NCBI GenBank assembly: GCA_937874455.1
Contig: CALNBE010000170.1
Span: forward strand, 1 to 20,761
DNA: 20,761 bases
DNA from: an uncultured Opitutia bacterium
Lineage (GTDB): Bacteria > Verrucomicrobiota > Verrucomicrobiia > Opitutales > UBA953
Direction of reading: 5' to 3'
Part shown: positions 1-7,355 of the stretch, one piece after another
Position numbering within the stretch: the stretch's first letter is position 1
Layout of the letters: the number at the start of each line of letters is the position of its first letter
The notes under the pieces: generated by a model
Databases searched by the model: none
The model's input: the letters and a program-made list of their open reading frames with translations, nothing else
Told to the model about the DNA's origin: nothing
Position numbers and translations under genes: made by a program

Positions 1-1677
1 CACGTACAACGCGACCGGACCATAAAGCATCCAAGTCGGCCAAAATTCGTGCCGACTCCACCGCCGCAACTTCATCACCTGCTGCCGCCGGCCGCGCCAG
101 GTTAGCGAGGGCACCACCACATGCATCAAAAACCACACGCCGAACAACAAGCCGAGCGCGATCCACATCGCCTGATGCTTCCAGTGTTCGAACTTGTGAA
201 TCACATCGCCCCCGACCACCTCCGCCACCCAGATCAACGCGGGGGTCCAGATCGCGGCGGCGACAAAAAACAAAATTCCCAGCCGCCACAAACTGAGCCG
301 CATCACCCCCGCGCACACAAAGGTGGGCAGCCGACTCGCGGGAATAAAGCGCGAGGTGATAATCAGCAGCAGGCCCTGAAAACCCTTTTTCTCAAACCAC
401 TGCGCCATCCGGTCGATCTCATATTCGGCAATGATCCACTTGAGCGGGGCCTTCCGCAAAGCAGGACGCCCCAGCACATAGCCCACGGCATAGAGGGTAA
501 AGTCCCCGATCAAAATGCTGATCAAGCAGGCCGCGGTCGCCGCCGGAAAACTCATCACGCCCTGCGCCACCAGCAAACCCGCCGCCAGGCAGGTGGGATC
601 TTCCGCGACAAAGGCGCACACAATGATGATCAGCATCAACACCACCAAGCGCATGCCCTCCGCGGGCGGGGGCGGCGGCGGGGTAAAATCTTTCGCCGGC
701 GCCGCCCGGGGCGAAGCAGTTCCCGTTTCCGCCGCGCCCCAAAAAGCCTCCATTTTCTCCGCCAGCGCATCCGGCTCGTGCAGCAGCTTCCAGTGTCCGC
801 CGGGAACAAAAAATGTCTCCGCCTGGGTGGCGATTTGCGCGGTGTAGCGGGCAGTGTCCGCCGACACCAGCCAGTCGTCCTCCCCGTGCGCCAGCAGCAG
901 CGGCCCGGTGTAATCCGCGATGTAGTACTTGATGTCCGAAAAATCACTGTCCCACAAACTGCGGGCATAGGCATTGTTGATCGGCGTGCGGTCCAGCAAG
1001 CCAAAGTGCGGAATGATATCCTCCGCGATTTTCACAAAAAAGAGGTGAAATCCGTAAACGATTTTGTTCACCAGATGATTGCCCAGCAGCTCGAATTCCT
1101 GGGAGCCGACCGAGGAAACCAGCGCCAGCGACTGGATCCGCCCCGGCGCGGCGTGGGCCATGTTCAACGCCACCGCCCCGCCCTGTCCGAAGCCTGCAAC
1201 ATTGGCCCGCTCGATTTTCCTTTGCGCCAGCAAATCCAGCACTGCGTGCGCCGCCGCCTCGGGGGAATAATCCGCCACCGCGTACTGCGAATGGCCCGCC
1301 CCCGGCAAATCCGGCACAATCACCCGGAAATTTTTCTCCAGTTTTTCGCGCAGTCCGGCAAAAACCCGCCCGTCGCCCGCCAGTCCATGTAACAGCACCA
1401 CCACCGGTTTTTCCTGCGCGCCGTCCGGTGCCGAATCCAGATAGGCCAGCTTGATTTTTTTCCCGGTCGGCCGCGCCTTCGTCACCAACTGCCCGTGCTC
1501 TGTCGCGCTGGTCACATTAAACTCCGCCACCTCCGCGCTCCGCTGCTCCGGACTGGCCGCTTTTTCCACCGGCCATAATTTGCGCACGCCATTGGAGGCG
1601 ACGACCAGCAGGATGAAAATCCCCAAAAAAATCCATTTGCGCGGAAAGCGATGGCGGGCGGCGGTACGGGAAGACAT
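1..1677 (-). CDS. Alpha/beta-hydrolase fold (inactive-looking) fused to DedA/VTT membrane domain, partial
   Basis: Open minus-strand frame of 559 codons from ATG at 1677, running off the left edge without a stop. Residues 1-13 are basic and about 15-28 form a membrane anchor. Residues about 88-315 are an alpha/beta-hydrolase fold: HGLAGDG at 97-103, candidate acid D268/D269 in GEDDW, and His295 in GGHW. The nucleophile elbow reads GFGQGG (162-167), so residue 164 is Gly instead of Ser/Asp/Cys and hydrolysis looks unlikely. A proline linker (332-338) leads to a DedA/VTT (SNARE-associated) domain at about 341-525 with GDFTLYAVGY, RFIPASRLP and several hydrophobic helices. Known DedA proteins act in lipid flipping and membrane homeostasis. 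After 540 a new segment (HEFWPTWMLYGP) begins; it loosely recalls N-termini of ATP-grasp proteins, but that is memory only. It is the last of the minus-strand block, 109 bp after the kinase gene. An in-frame GTG lies at 1704. The fold assignments are good; the function is unknown. Confidence 0.85.
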   Translation of the reverse strand, partial: MSSRTAARHRFPRKWIFLGIFILLVVASNGVRKLWPVEKAASPEQRSAEVAEFNVTSATEHGQLVTKARPTGKKIKLAYLDSAPDGAQEKPVVVLLHGLAGDGRVFAGLREKLEKNFRVIVPDLPGAGHSQYAVADYSPEAAAHAVLDLLAQRKIERANVAGFGQGGAVALNMAHAAPGRIQSLALVSSVGSQEFELLGNHLVNKIVYGFHLFFVKIAEDIIPHFGLLDRTPINNAYARSLWDSDFSDIKYYIADYTGPLLLAHGEDDWLVSADTARYTAQIATQAETFFVPGGHWKLLHEPDALAEKMEAFWGAAETGTASPRAAPAKDFTPPPPPPAEGMRLVVLMLIIIVCAFVAEDPTCLAAGLLVAQGVMSFPAATAACLISILIGDFTLYAVGYVLGRPALRKAPLKWIIAEYEIDRMAQWFEKKGFQGLLLIITSRFIPASRLPTFVCAGVMRLSLWRLGILFFVAAAIWTPALIWVAEVVGGDVIHKFEHWKHQAMWIALGLLFGVWFLMHVVVPSLTWRGRRQQVMKLRRWSRHEFWPTWMLYGPVALYV

Positions 1678-1741
1678 AATCAAAGTACCGCTGAAAAATC
1701 GCACAGTCCGCTCCCGGAGCAACCCCGAAAACCACCGCCGC

Positions 1742-1756
1742 GGGAAAAGATTTCCC
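1742..1756. repeat. Short inverted repeat between kinase and hydrolase-DedA genes
   Basis: GGGAAA (1742-1747), a 3-base spacer, then TTTCCC (1751-1756) is a perfect inverted repeat, followed at once by TCCGC and by an exact TTCCTCCGC word at 1766-1774. A near-identical arrangement lies at 12452-12468 upstream of lysS. It sits 65 bp upstream of the hydrolase-DedA start. The loop is short, so it could be a protein-binding dyad or a small interspersed palindrome as easily as an RNA hairpin. The 109-bp gap holds nothing else recognisable. Confidence 0.45.
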
Positions 1757-1786
1757 TCCGCAAGTTTCCTCCGCGACCAGCCGCGT

Positions 1787-2728
1787 TCAAAGCGCCTGCA
1801 GCGCTACCCGCGCCACCGCGTGCAAATTCGCCAGCCCGGCCCGGCCGGCCGTCACCGCCACGAGGTTTTCCAACGCGGGCCGGGTGTGCGCAAGAAATGC
1901 GGGTTTCCCCTTCGCCAGCCCGAGAAATCCGTAGGCCCCAAGCGCCTGCATCAACCGCTGCGCAGCGGCGTCCGCCAGCGCGGAGAAAAATTCCTCCCGC
2001 GTCATTTCCCATCCGCCCAACGTCCGGTAAAAATCCGCCAATTCCTCCCTCTCCCCGGAGGAAAATCGCACATAGGGATCCCAGAGCAGGGAGCCCACGT
2101 CATACAACCCGGTGCCAACACGCATCCCTTGAAAATCAATGAACACCGCCTGTCCCTCCCGCCATAAAATGTTTTGCGACTGGCAGTCCCGGTGCACCAG
2201 TTGCGGCGGGAGGGCGAGCAGCCGCTCTGCCAGCGCGCCGAGTTCCTCCGCCAAATTTTCCTTCTGCCGCTCCAGACAGTTTTCCCAAAAATACTCCCGC
2301 TCCCAGCGATACAGCGCGGCGTCAAACCCGGGCATCAGCCTGGCACCGCTGTTTTTCCAGCGGGCCCAGCCGCTCCAGTGCAGTCGGTGCAAGGCCCGCA
2401 ACGCCGCCCGGTACGCCGTCGCCCGCTCCGACCACGAAGCCTCCCGCAACGCCCATAAATCCACCGTTCCGGCATCCTCCAGCAGCAATTCCCCCGCGCC
2501 CGCTCCGGTTTCCCGCTCGCCCCAAATTTCCGGAACCGGAAAATCCAGCTCCCGCAAAAAACGGGCCAGCGGCGCATAGAGCGCGTTTTCCTCCCGCGAG
2601 GTGTCGTAGCAACACCACACCGCGCGCCGCCCGTCCGGCAGGCTGACACGGAAAAACCGCCGTCCCGAGCCGCCTTTTTCCACCGGCTGGCAGTCCGCAA
2701 AATCCGTCCAGTTTTCTTCGGCACCCAT
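1787..2728 (-). CDS. AmgK-like sugar kinase / aminoglycoside phosphotransferase family protein
   Basis: A 313-residue kinase of the APH/choline-kinase fold. The N-lobe has a GGSGRRFFRV loop (19-28), resembling the nucleotide-binding start of AmgK. The catalytic loop is HRDCQSQN (179-186: D181 as base, N186 as metal ligand) and the metal site is IDFQ (197-200, D198), followed by GTGLYDVGSLLWDPY, a pattern typical of AmgK. AmgK phosphorylates N-acetylmuramate and GlcNAc at C1 during cell-wall recycling, normally with the nucleotidyltransferase MurU, which is absent from this window. Substrate is therefore inferred, and another small-molecule kinase is possible. ATG at 2728 was chosen because the longer frame from 2926 runs back into the M16 protease gene and its first 66 residues look like antisense noise. 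No Shine-Dalgarno is visible; the start is preceded directly by TTCCTTTGCGG. Confidence 0.85.
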   Translation of the reverse strand: MGAEENWTDFADCQPVEKGGSGRRFFRVSLPDGRRAVWCCYDTSREENALYAPLARFLRELDFPVPEIWGERETGAGAGELLLEDAGTVDLWALREASWSERATAYRAALRALHRLHWSGWARWKNSGARLMPGFDAALYRWEREYFWENCLERQKENLAEELGALAERLLALPPQLVHRDCQSQNILWREGQAVFIDFQGMRVGTGLYDVGSLLWDPYVRFSSGEREELADFYRTLGGWEMTREEFFSALADAAAQRLMQALGAYGFLGLAKGKPAFLAHTRPALENLVAVTAGRAGLANLHAVARVALQAL

Positions 2729-2784
2729 CCGCAAAGGAAATGCGACGAAACGTCCGGCACTCAACAGCGAAGAATGACCCTTGC

Positions 2785-2816
2785 CGGGACCCGAAAGGGC
2801 CACGCCACCGGTCCCG
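2785..2816. other. Stem-loop after the M16 protease gene
   Basis: CGGGACC (2785-2791) pairs with GGTCCCG (2810-2816), a 7-bp perfect stem. An alternative inner hairpin CCC-GAAA-GGG (2790-2799) shares part of the left arm. It starts 5 bases beyond the protease stop and lies between it and the kinase start. No T-tract follows on the minus strand, so a Rho-independent terminator is not supported. Attenuation, mRNA stabilisation or chance in GC-rich DNA are all possible. Confidence 0.35.
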
Positions 2817-2820
2817 CTTA

Positions 2821-5361
2821 CTAGGGACGCACGAGGTACAGCAGGCTGTTTTCCTCGCGGAAAAAACGCGTGGCGAAACCGCCCACCGCCGTTGCGTCCA
2901 GTCCGGCGATTTTCTCCTCCCACCATTCGTCCTGATTGACGGGCAACCCATAGAGTGCGTTCAACCCGGCATGCATCGCCCGCGCTCCGGAAGTTTGCCG
3001 AGCCATGCGCCGCGCCACCCGCAAACGGGTTTTCGCCGCGGCAATTTCCTCCGCGTCCAGTTCGCCCCGCCGCAATCGCGCGACCTCGTCCTGCATCGCC
3101 CGCACCACCGGCTCCACCTGCTCCGGACTGGTGCCGGCATAGAGGTAAAACAATCCCTCCCGCAGACCGCTGATCCGGCTGGCCTGCACGAAATACGCCA
3201 GCCCCTGCTCCTCGCGCACAGTGACAAACAGCCGGCTGGCCATGCCGCTCAGCAGCTCGTCCACCAGCTGCCCGGTGACAAATTCCTCCGCGACAATGCC
3301 CGCATCGGGAAACGCCAGAAACACCACCGCCTGCTCGCGGGGCAAAATTTCCTCCACCCTGCCGGTGCGCGCCGGAGCGCCGCGCAAAGGCAGCTCCGCC
3401 GTTTCCTTTGCGCCCCGCCAGTCGCCGAAATATTTTTCCAAATCCGCCAGTGTGGCATCGCGGTCAAACGCCCCGCTCACCACCAACACGCCGTTCTCCG
3501 GCGTCACCCAGCGCGCATGCCAGGCCCGCGCCTCCGCGGAGGAAATTTTCGCCAAATCCGCGTCGCGGCCAAAGTAATCCACCGCGAAGGGATGTTCGCC
3601 GAAAAACAGTTCCCGCATCCTCCGGCGACCAAACTCCACCACATCGTCCGCCTCCTCACGCAACTCGGCCCGCTGCGCCTCGCGCTCCAGGGTCACGGTC
3701 TTTTCCTTGAACACCGGACGCCGCACCGCGTCGGCCAGCAGTTCGTGAGCCAGCGCCTGTTCGCCCGCCAGCACTTCGATGGCTAGGCCGATGCTGTTGT
3801 TGCCCGCGCTTTCCTGCAAGGAGGCTCCGGCGAGTTCCGCCGCCTCGGCAACCTGCGACGCGGTGCGTTTCTCGGTGTCGCAGGTCAGCAGGGTGGCGGT
3901 GAGCGCCGCGATGCCGCGCAGGTTTTCCGGTTCGGTCGCGCCGCCCGCGAGGAAAAGCATCCGATAATGCACTTTCGGAAGCCCTGTTGTCGGCTGGAGC
4001 AGCACGCGCAGGCCGTTGCCCAGACGCGTTTCCTCAAACGGCACCGGGCCGCTGCGGACTTTTTCCTTTGCCTCGGCATTTTCCTCCGCGGCCGGCTCCA
4101 TCGCCAGACAGGTCAATTTGTCGTCGCGGATGTGTCGGCGCGCCGCTTCCCGCACCGCCTCGGGTGTGAGTGTCTGGATTTTTTCCAAATAAACCTTGGG
4201 ATAGCCGAGGTCGCCCAGCACCACTTCCTGCGCGCCGAGTGATCCCGCCAGTCCGGACACGGTTTTCCTTCGCTCCAGGAAGGCGACCAGGCAGGTGCGC
4301 CGGGCCTTGGCAAATTCCTCCGCGCTGAAACCGCCCTGCAACGCCTCCTGCACGGTGGCGCGCACCGCCGCCTCCACCGCACTCCGTTGACCGAGATCCG
4401 CCGTGTACCAAAGCCAGAGCAATCCGGTTGCGCCGGGTGCCCAGTTCGAGCCGTCGATTTGGTGGACCAGTCCGAGTTCGTCGTGCAGTCGGCGAAACAA
4501 CCGGCTGCTTTGCCCGCTGCCGAGGAGGAGGGAAAACACGTCGAGCGCGGGCGCGTCGGCGTGGCGCATGCCGGGGATCCGCCAGGCCAGGCAGCCGCGC
4601 AGCACCTGCACATCGCCGGTGAGTCCGCTTTGCCGCAGGGCCAGTTGCTCCGGCTCCTCGGGGATGCACACCGCGCCGAGTGCGGCAGCGTCCGCAGTGC
4701 CGAAATATTCCTCCGCCAGCGCCACCACTTGCTCCGGCTCGATGGCCCCGGCCACCACCAGCACCATGTTGTTCGGCACATAGCGGCGCTTGTAGTAGTC
4801 GAAAAGCTGTTCGCGCGTCACCTTGGCAAACGCCGGCCGCAGGCCGATCACCGGCAGCCGGTAGGGATGCGCGCGAAAGCTTTCCTCCAGCACCGCCTCC
4901 GCCAGCCGCGAGTCGGGATCGTCGTCGCGCATGTCGATTTCGCGCAAAATGACCTCGCGCTCCCGGGCCGCGTCCTCGGAGGAAATTTTTGCCCGCAGCA
5001 TCATTTCCGCCAGCACTTCCACCGCCACCGCCGCGCCCTCGGCGGGCAGGTCGATGTGGTAAACGGTGCGGTCAAAGGTGGTGTAGGCGTTCATCGCCCC
5101 GCCCGCCTTTTGCACCACCTGGGTCAGTTCGCGGCAGGAAAATTTCTCCGTTCCCTTGAAGACCATGTGTTCCAGATAATGCGACAAACCCGCGCCGAGC
5201 AAATCGCCTTCGTGCATGCTGCCGGTCTTCACCCAAACTTGGGCCGAGAGCAATCCCGCCTCGTGCGAAGGCGCGCACAGCACGGTCAGGCCGTTTTTCA
5301 AAACGCGGCGGAAAGGCGCTTCGCCAAAAATCTGCTCAAAGGAAAGTGCGGTGTCGGGCAT
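2821..5361 (-). CDS. M16 family zinc metallopeptidase (insulinase/pitrilysin-like), both halves in one chain
   Basis: An 846-residue protein with the inverted zinc motif HYLEH at 61-65 (H61, E64, H65) and the distal ligand E141 in EREVILREIDM, 76 residues on, as in pitrilysin. The first half (about 15-430) is the catalytic M16 unit. The second half (about 438-846) is the homologous partner; where HxxEH would be it has NLRGIAALTA, so it is the non-zinc half. It carries the C-terminal REEQGLAYFV and YAGTSPE region typical of the substrate-binding half. Some bacteria encode the halves as two genes; here they are fused, giving the four-domain clamshell that encloses and degrades peptides. No signal peptide is visible, so the enzyme is probably cytoplasmic unless exported otherwise. 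It lies between the CorC-type gene (61 bp upstream) and the kinase gene (92 bp downstream). Start ATG 5361 has no Shine-Dalgarno. Confidence 0.93.
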   Translation of the reverse strand: MPDTALSFEQIFGEAPFRRVLKNGLTVLCAPSHEAGLLSAQVWVKTGSMHEGDLLGAGLSHYLEHMVFKGTEKFSCRELTQVVQKAGGAMNAYTTFDRTVYHIDLPAEGAAVAVEVLAEMMLRAKISSEDAAREREVILREIDMRDDDPDSRLAEAVLEESFRAHPYRLPVIGLRPAFAKVTREQLFDYYKRRYVPNNMVLVVAGAIEPEQVVALAEEYFGTADAAALGAVCIPEEPEQLALRQSGLTGDVQVLRGCLAWRIPGMRHADAPALDVFSLLLGSGQSSRLFRRLHDELGLVHQIDGSNWAPGATGLLWLWYTADLGQRSAVEAAVRATVQEALQGGFSAEEFAKARRTCLVAFLERRKTVSGLAGSLGAQEVVLGDLGYPKVYLEKIQTLTPEAVREAARRHIRDDKLTCLAMEPAAEENAEAKEKVRSGPVPFEETRLGNGLRVLLQPTTGLPKVHYRMLFLAGGATEPENLRGIAALTATLLTCDTEKRTASQVAEAAELAGASLQESAGNNSIGLAIEVLAGEQALAHELLADAVRRPVFKEKTVTLEREAQRAELREEADDVVEFGRRRMRELFFGEHPFAVDYFGRDADLAKISSAEARAWHARWVTPENGVLVVSGAFDRDATLADLEKYFGDWRGAKETAELPLRGAPARTGRVEEILPREQAVVFLAFPDAGIVAEEFVTGQLVDELLSGMASRLFVTVREEQGLAYFVQASRISGLREGLFYLYAGTSPEQVEPVVRAMQDEVARLRRGELDAEEIAAAKTRLRVARRMARQTSGARAMHAGLNALYGLPVNQDEWWEEKIAGLDATAVGGFATRFFREENSLLYLVRP

Positions 5362-5386
5362 GGGGAAAAGGGCGCGAAGCTAGGCC

Positions 5387-5401
5387 CGCCGCCCTGCGGC
5401 G
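5387..5401. other. Small GC-rich hairpin between CorC-type and M16 genes
   Basis: CGCCGC (5387-5392) and GCGGCG (5396-5401) form a perfect 6-bp stem around a CCT loop, 22 bases after the CorC-type stop and 26 bases before the M16 start on the minus strand. No T-run follows, so any terminator activity is doubtful. Confidence 0.3.
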
Positions 5402-5422
5402 CAAGTCCGCATCCGCGAAAAC

Positions 5423-6769
5423 CTACTCCGCCGCCATCGCATTTTCCTTTGCGCCAGAGTCGCCGCCCTGGCGCTGCGGCGGCACCACCCGCACCCGATC
5501 AATCCGCGTCCGGTCCATCTTTAGCACCTCAAAGGAAAATCCGTCCCACTCGACCTTTTCCCCGCCCTGCGGCACCACGCCCAGTTGCCAGAGGAGGAAA
5601 CCGGCCAGCGTGTGGTATTTGCCCGATTCATCTGCGGGAAAACTCTCGATGCCCAACTCGTCCTTTACGTCACCGATGTCCATCAGCCCGTCCAACACCC
5701 AGCTGCCGTCGGCCTCTTGCACACTTGCGGGCGTGTCGTGCTGCGGCATTTCCCCCGGCAGGTCGCCGACGATGGATTCCAGCAAGTCGTTCACCGAGAC
5801 CATGCCGGGCACCGCGCCATATTCGTCCTGCACCAGCGCGTTGCGGCGGCGCTCTTTTTTAAACACTTCGAGCAACCGGGTTCCGGTCATGTTCACCGGC
5901 ACCAGCAGCGGCTCGGTCAGCAGGTTTTTAATTTCCGCCGAGCCGGTCAGCGAGAGATTGGCCCACAGCGCCTTGACCGACACCATGCCCAGCACCTTGT
6001 CCTCGGAATCCTGACAGACCGGATAATCGGAGTGCCCGGTGGCCGCGATTTTCCTCCGGTTGGCCTCCTCGCCGTCCGCCAGGTCAATCCAGACCATCCG
6101 GCTCTTCGGCGTCATCAAGTTCCCCGCTCGCACAGTGTCGAGGTCGAACACCGCCTCCACCATGTCGCGCTCGTTCTCATGGAAAACCCCAGTGCTCATC
6201 CCCTGGTTGACCAGCACCCGCACCTCGTCCTCCGAGATCTGATTTTCCTGGCTTTTCTTAATGCCAAACACCCGCAGCACACCGTCCGCTGTCGCGCTGA
6301 GGAAAGAAATCAACGGCGAGGCCAGCACCGAGAGTTTTGCCATGAATCCCGACACCCCTCTCGCCACCCGCTCGGGGAAATACAGCGCCAGCCGCTTGGG
6401 AATCAGCTCCCCGAAAACAATCGAGGCCACTCCGATGGCAAACGCCACCGCACCCTCGCACACCGTCAGCGCATGCGTCTGCCACCACTCCCAGTTTTTC
6501 CCCAGCTCCAGCATGAAGGGCTCGATGCGCCGCGCCACCTTCGCCCCGCCGTAAATCGCCCCAAGAATGCCCGCGAAAGTGATGCCGATCTGCACCGTCG
6601 AAAGAAAACGGCTCGGCGATTCGATCAGGGCCAGCGCCCGCCGCGCCCGCTTGTTTCCACCCTCCGCCTGCCGCTGCAAATGATTCTTGTTGGCCGAGAC
6701 CACGCCGATTTCGGACATCGCGAAAAAGGCGTTGATGACGATGGAGAGGAGAATGATGAACAGGTCCAC
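5423..6769 (-). CDS. CNNM/CorC (HlyC) family membrane protein with CBS pair
   Basis: A 448-residue protein with the layout of the CNNM/CorC family, often labelled hemolysin C-like. The N-terminal DUF21/CNNM domain (about 1-190) begins VDLFIILLSIVINAFFAMSE, with further hydrophobic segments around FLSTVQIGITFAGILGAIYGG and AFAIGVASIVFGELIPKR. A CBS-domain pair follows (about 205-330; MTPKSRMVWIDL to VQDEYGAVPGMVSVNDLLE), then a CorC_HlyC domain (about 350-435). Family members are implicated in Mg2+ or Co2+ efflux and resistance. The GTG at 6769 places the start where relatives normally begin, at the first membrane helix. A GTG at 6802 would add 11 polar residues; neither start is well supported by a ribosome site, although GGGGAGGA lies about 20 bases before 6769. 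It is probably cotranscribed with the flanking minus-strand genes. Confidence 0.9.
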   Translation of the reverse strand: MDLFIILLSIVINAFFAMSEIGVVSANKNHLQRQAEGGNKRARRALALIESPSRFLSTVQIGITFAGILGAIYGGAKVARRIEPFMLELGKNWEWWQTHALTVCEGAVAFAIGVASIVFGELIPKRLALYFPERVARGVSGFMAKLSVLASPLISFLSATADGVLRVFGIKKSQENQISEDEVRVLVNQGMSTGVFHENERDMVEAVFDLDTVRAGNLMTPKSRMVWIDLADGEEANRRKIAATGHSDYPVCQDSEDKVLGMVSVKALWANLSLTGSAEIKNLLTEPLLVPVNMTGTRLLEVFKKERRRNALVQDEYGAVPGMVSVNDLLESIVGDLPGEMPQHDTPASVQEADGSWVLDGLMDIGDVKDELGIESFPADESGKYHTLAGFLLWQLGVVPQGGEKVEWDGFSFEVLKMDRTRIDRVRVVPPQRQGGDSGAKENAMAAE

Positions 6770-6803
6770 TTTTCCCGCACTGTGGGAAAATTTCCTCCCC
6801 ACC

Positions 6804-6820
6804 GCAAGCCGCCAGCTTGC
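6804..6820. promoter_or_regulatory. Hairpin just upstream of the CorC-type gene
   Basis: GCAAGC (6804-6809) and GCTTGC (6815-6820) form a perfect 6-bp stem with a 5-base loop, followed on the minus strand by GGTGGGGAGGAAATTTTCCCAC, itself a near-palindrome carrying a GGAGG core, and then the GTG at 6769. Stem, purine-rich box and start are close enough that the fold could affect translation. This is inference from spacing alone. If translation starts at 6802 the second palindrome is coding. Confidence 0.35.
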
Positions 6821-6856
6821 AGCCGTCCAAGAGAAATTTCCTCCGCGTTGGGCGGG

Positions 6857-7324
6857 CTAATTTTCCTCCGCGGGCTTTCTTTTTCTCCGCGCGGCCTTCT
6901 TTCCCGGAGCTACTTTCCTTCGGCTGGGCGGCAAAAACGGTTCCACCAGCGCCTCGTGGAAATCAAAACCGTTTTGAAAATCCTCCGGCTGGTCGTCCTC
7001 GGTTTTTCCAAAAACATTGGCCTCAACCAGATTGAAAACCAGGTCGCCGAAATTCGCCGAATCGCGCAGCCCCCAGTTGCCGAGCAGGGTGAACGCCATC
7101 GGGCCGTATTGCTCCAGCGCAAACTCCCGCAGCCCCTCCAGCAACTCCTGCCCGGAGACATGATTGCCCGGATGCGCCTTGTCGCGCACGACGCGTTTCT
7201 TGTCCTCCTGCACTTTTTTTACGGTGTGATCGAGGCCCATGCGCAGGAAATAATAGGCGGCCCGCGCATAACGCGGATCCTTCTCCACGATCTTTTCCAC
7301 GGCATTGGCGAAGTCTGTTTCCAT
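6857..7324 (-). CDS. Minf_1886 family protein (conserved in Verrucomicrobia/Planctomycetes), function unknown
   Basis: A 155-residue protein recognised as the Minf_1886 type: YARAAYYFLRMGLDHTVKKV (19-38), HVSGQELLEGLREFALEQYG (55-74), and a C-terminal core LVFNLVEANVFGKTEDDQPEDF with NGFDFHEAL (118-126). Residues 133-151 form a very basic tail (RRKVAPGKKAARRKRK), perhaps for nucleic-acid contact. There are no membrane segments and it is probably cytoplasmic. ATG 7324 was chosen because the family begins at METDFANAVEKIVEKDPRY; the 27 residues upstream in the longer frame run back into the glycosylase gene. It starts 31 bp after the uracil-DNA glycosylase stop and both are likely on one transcript. 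No function is established to my knowledge. The stop overlaps a TTCCTCCGC word at 6863. Confidence 0.85.
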   Translation of the reverse strand: METDFANAVEKIVEKDPRYARAAYYFLRMGLDHTVKKVQEDKKRVVRDKAHPGNHVSGQELLEGLREFALEQYGPMAFTLLGNWGLRDSANFGDLVFNLVEANVFGKTEDDQPEDFQNGFDFHEALVEPFLPPSRRKVAPGKKAARRKRKPAEEN

Positions 7325-7355
7325 GTCCGGCAGCAAAAACTTTTTGAGGGAAAAA

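Noticed and set aside
4387..5862. A 491-codon plus-strand open frame across the M16 gene
   Set aside because: It is antisense to a protease with all zinc ligands intact, is rich in Arg, His, Pro and Gln, and shows no recognisable motif; such frames are common opposite GC-rich genes.
5423..6769. Hemolysin function for the CNNM/CorC protein
   Set aside because: The hemolysin C name is historical; the domain layout indicates a metal-transport-related membrane protein, not a toxin.
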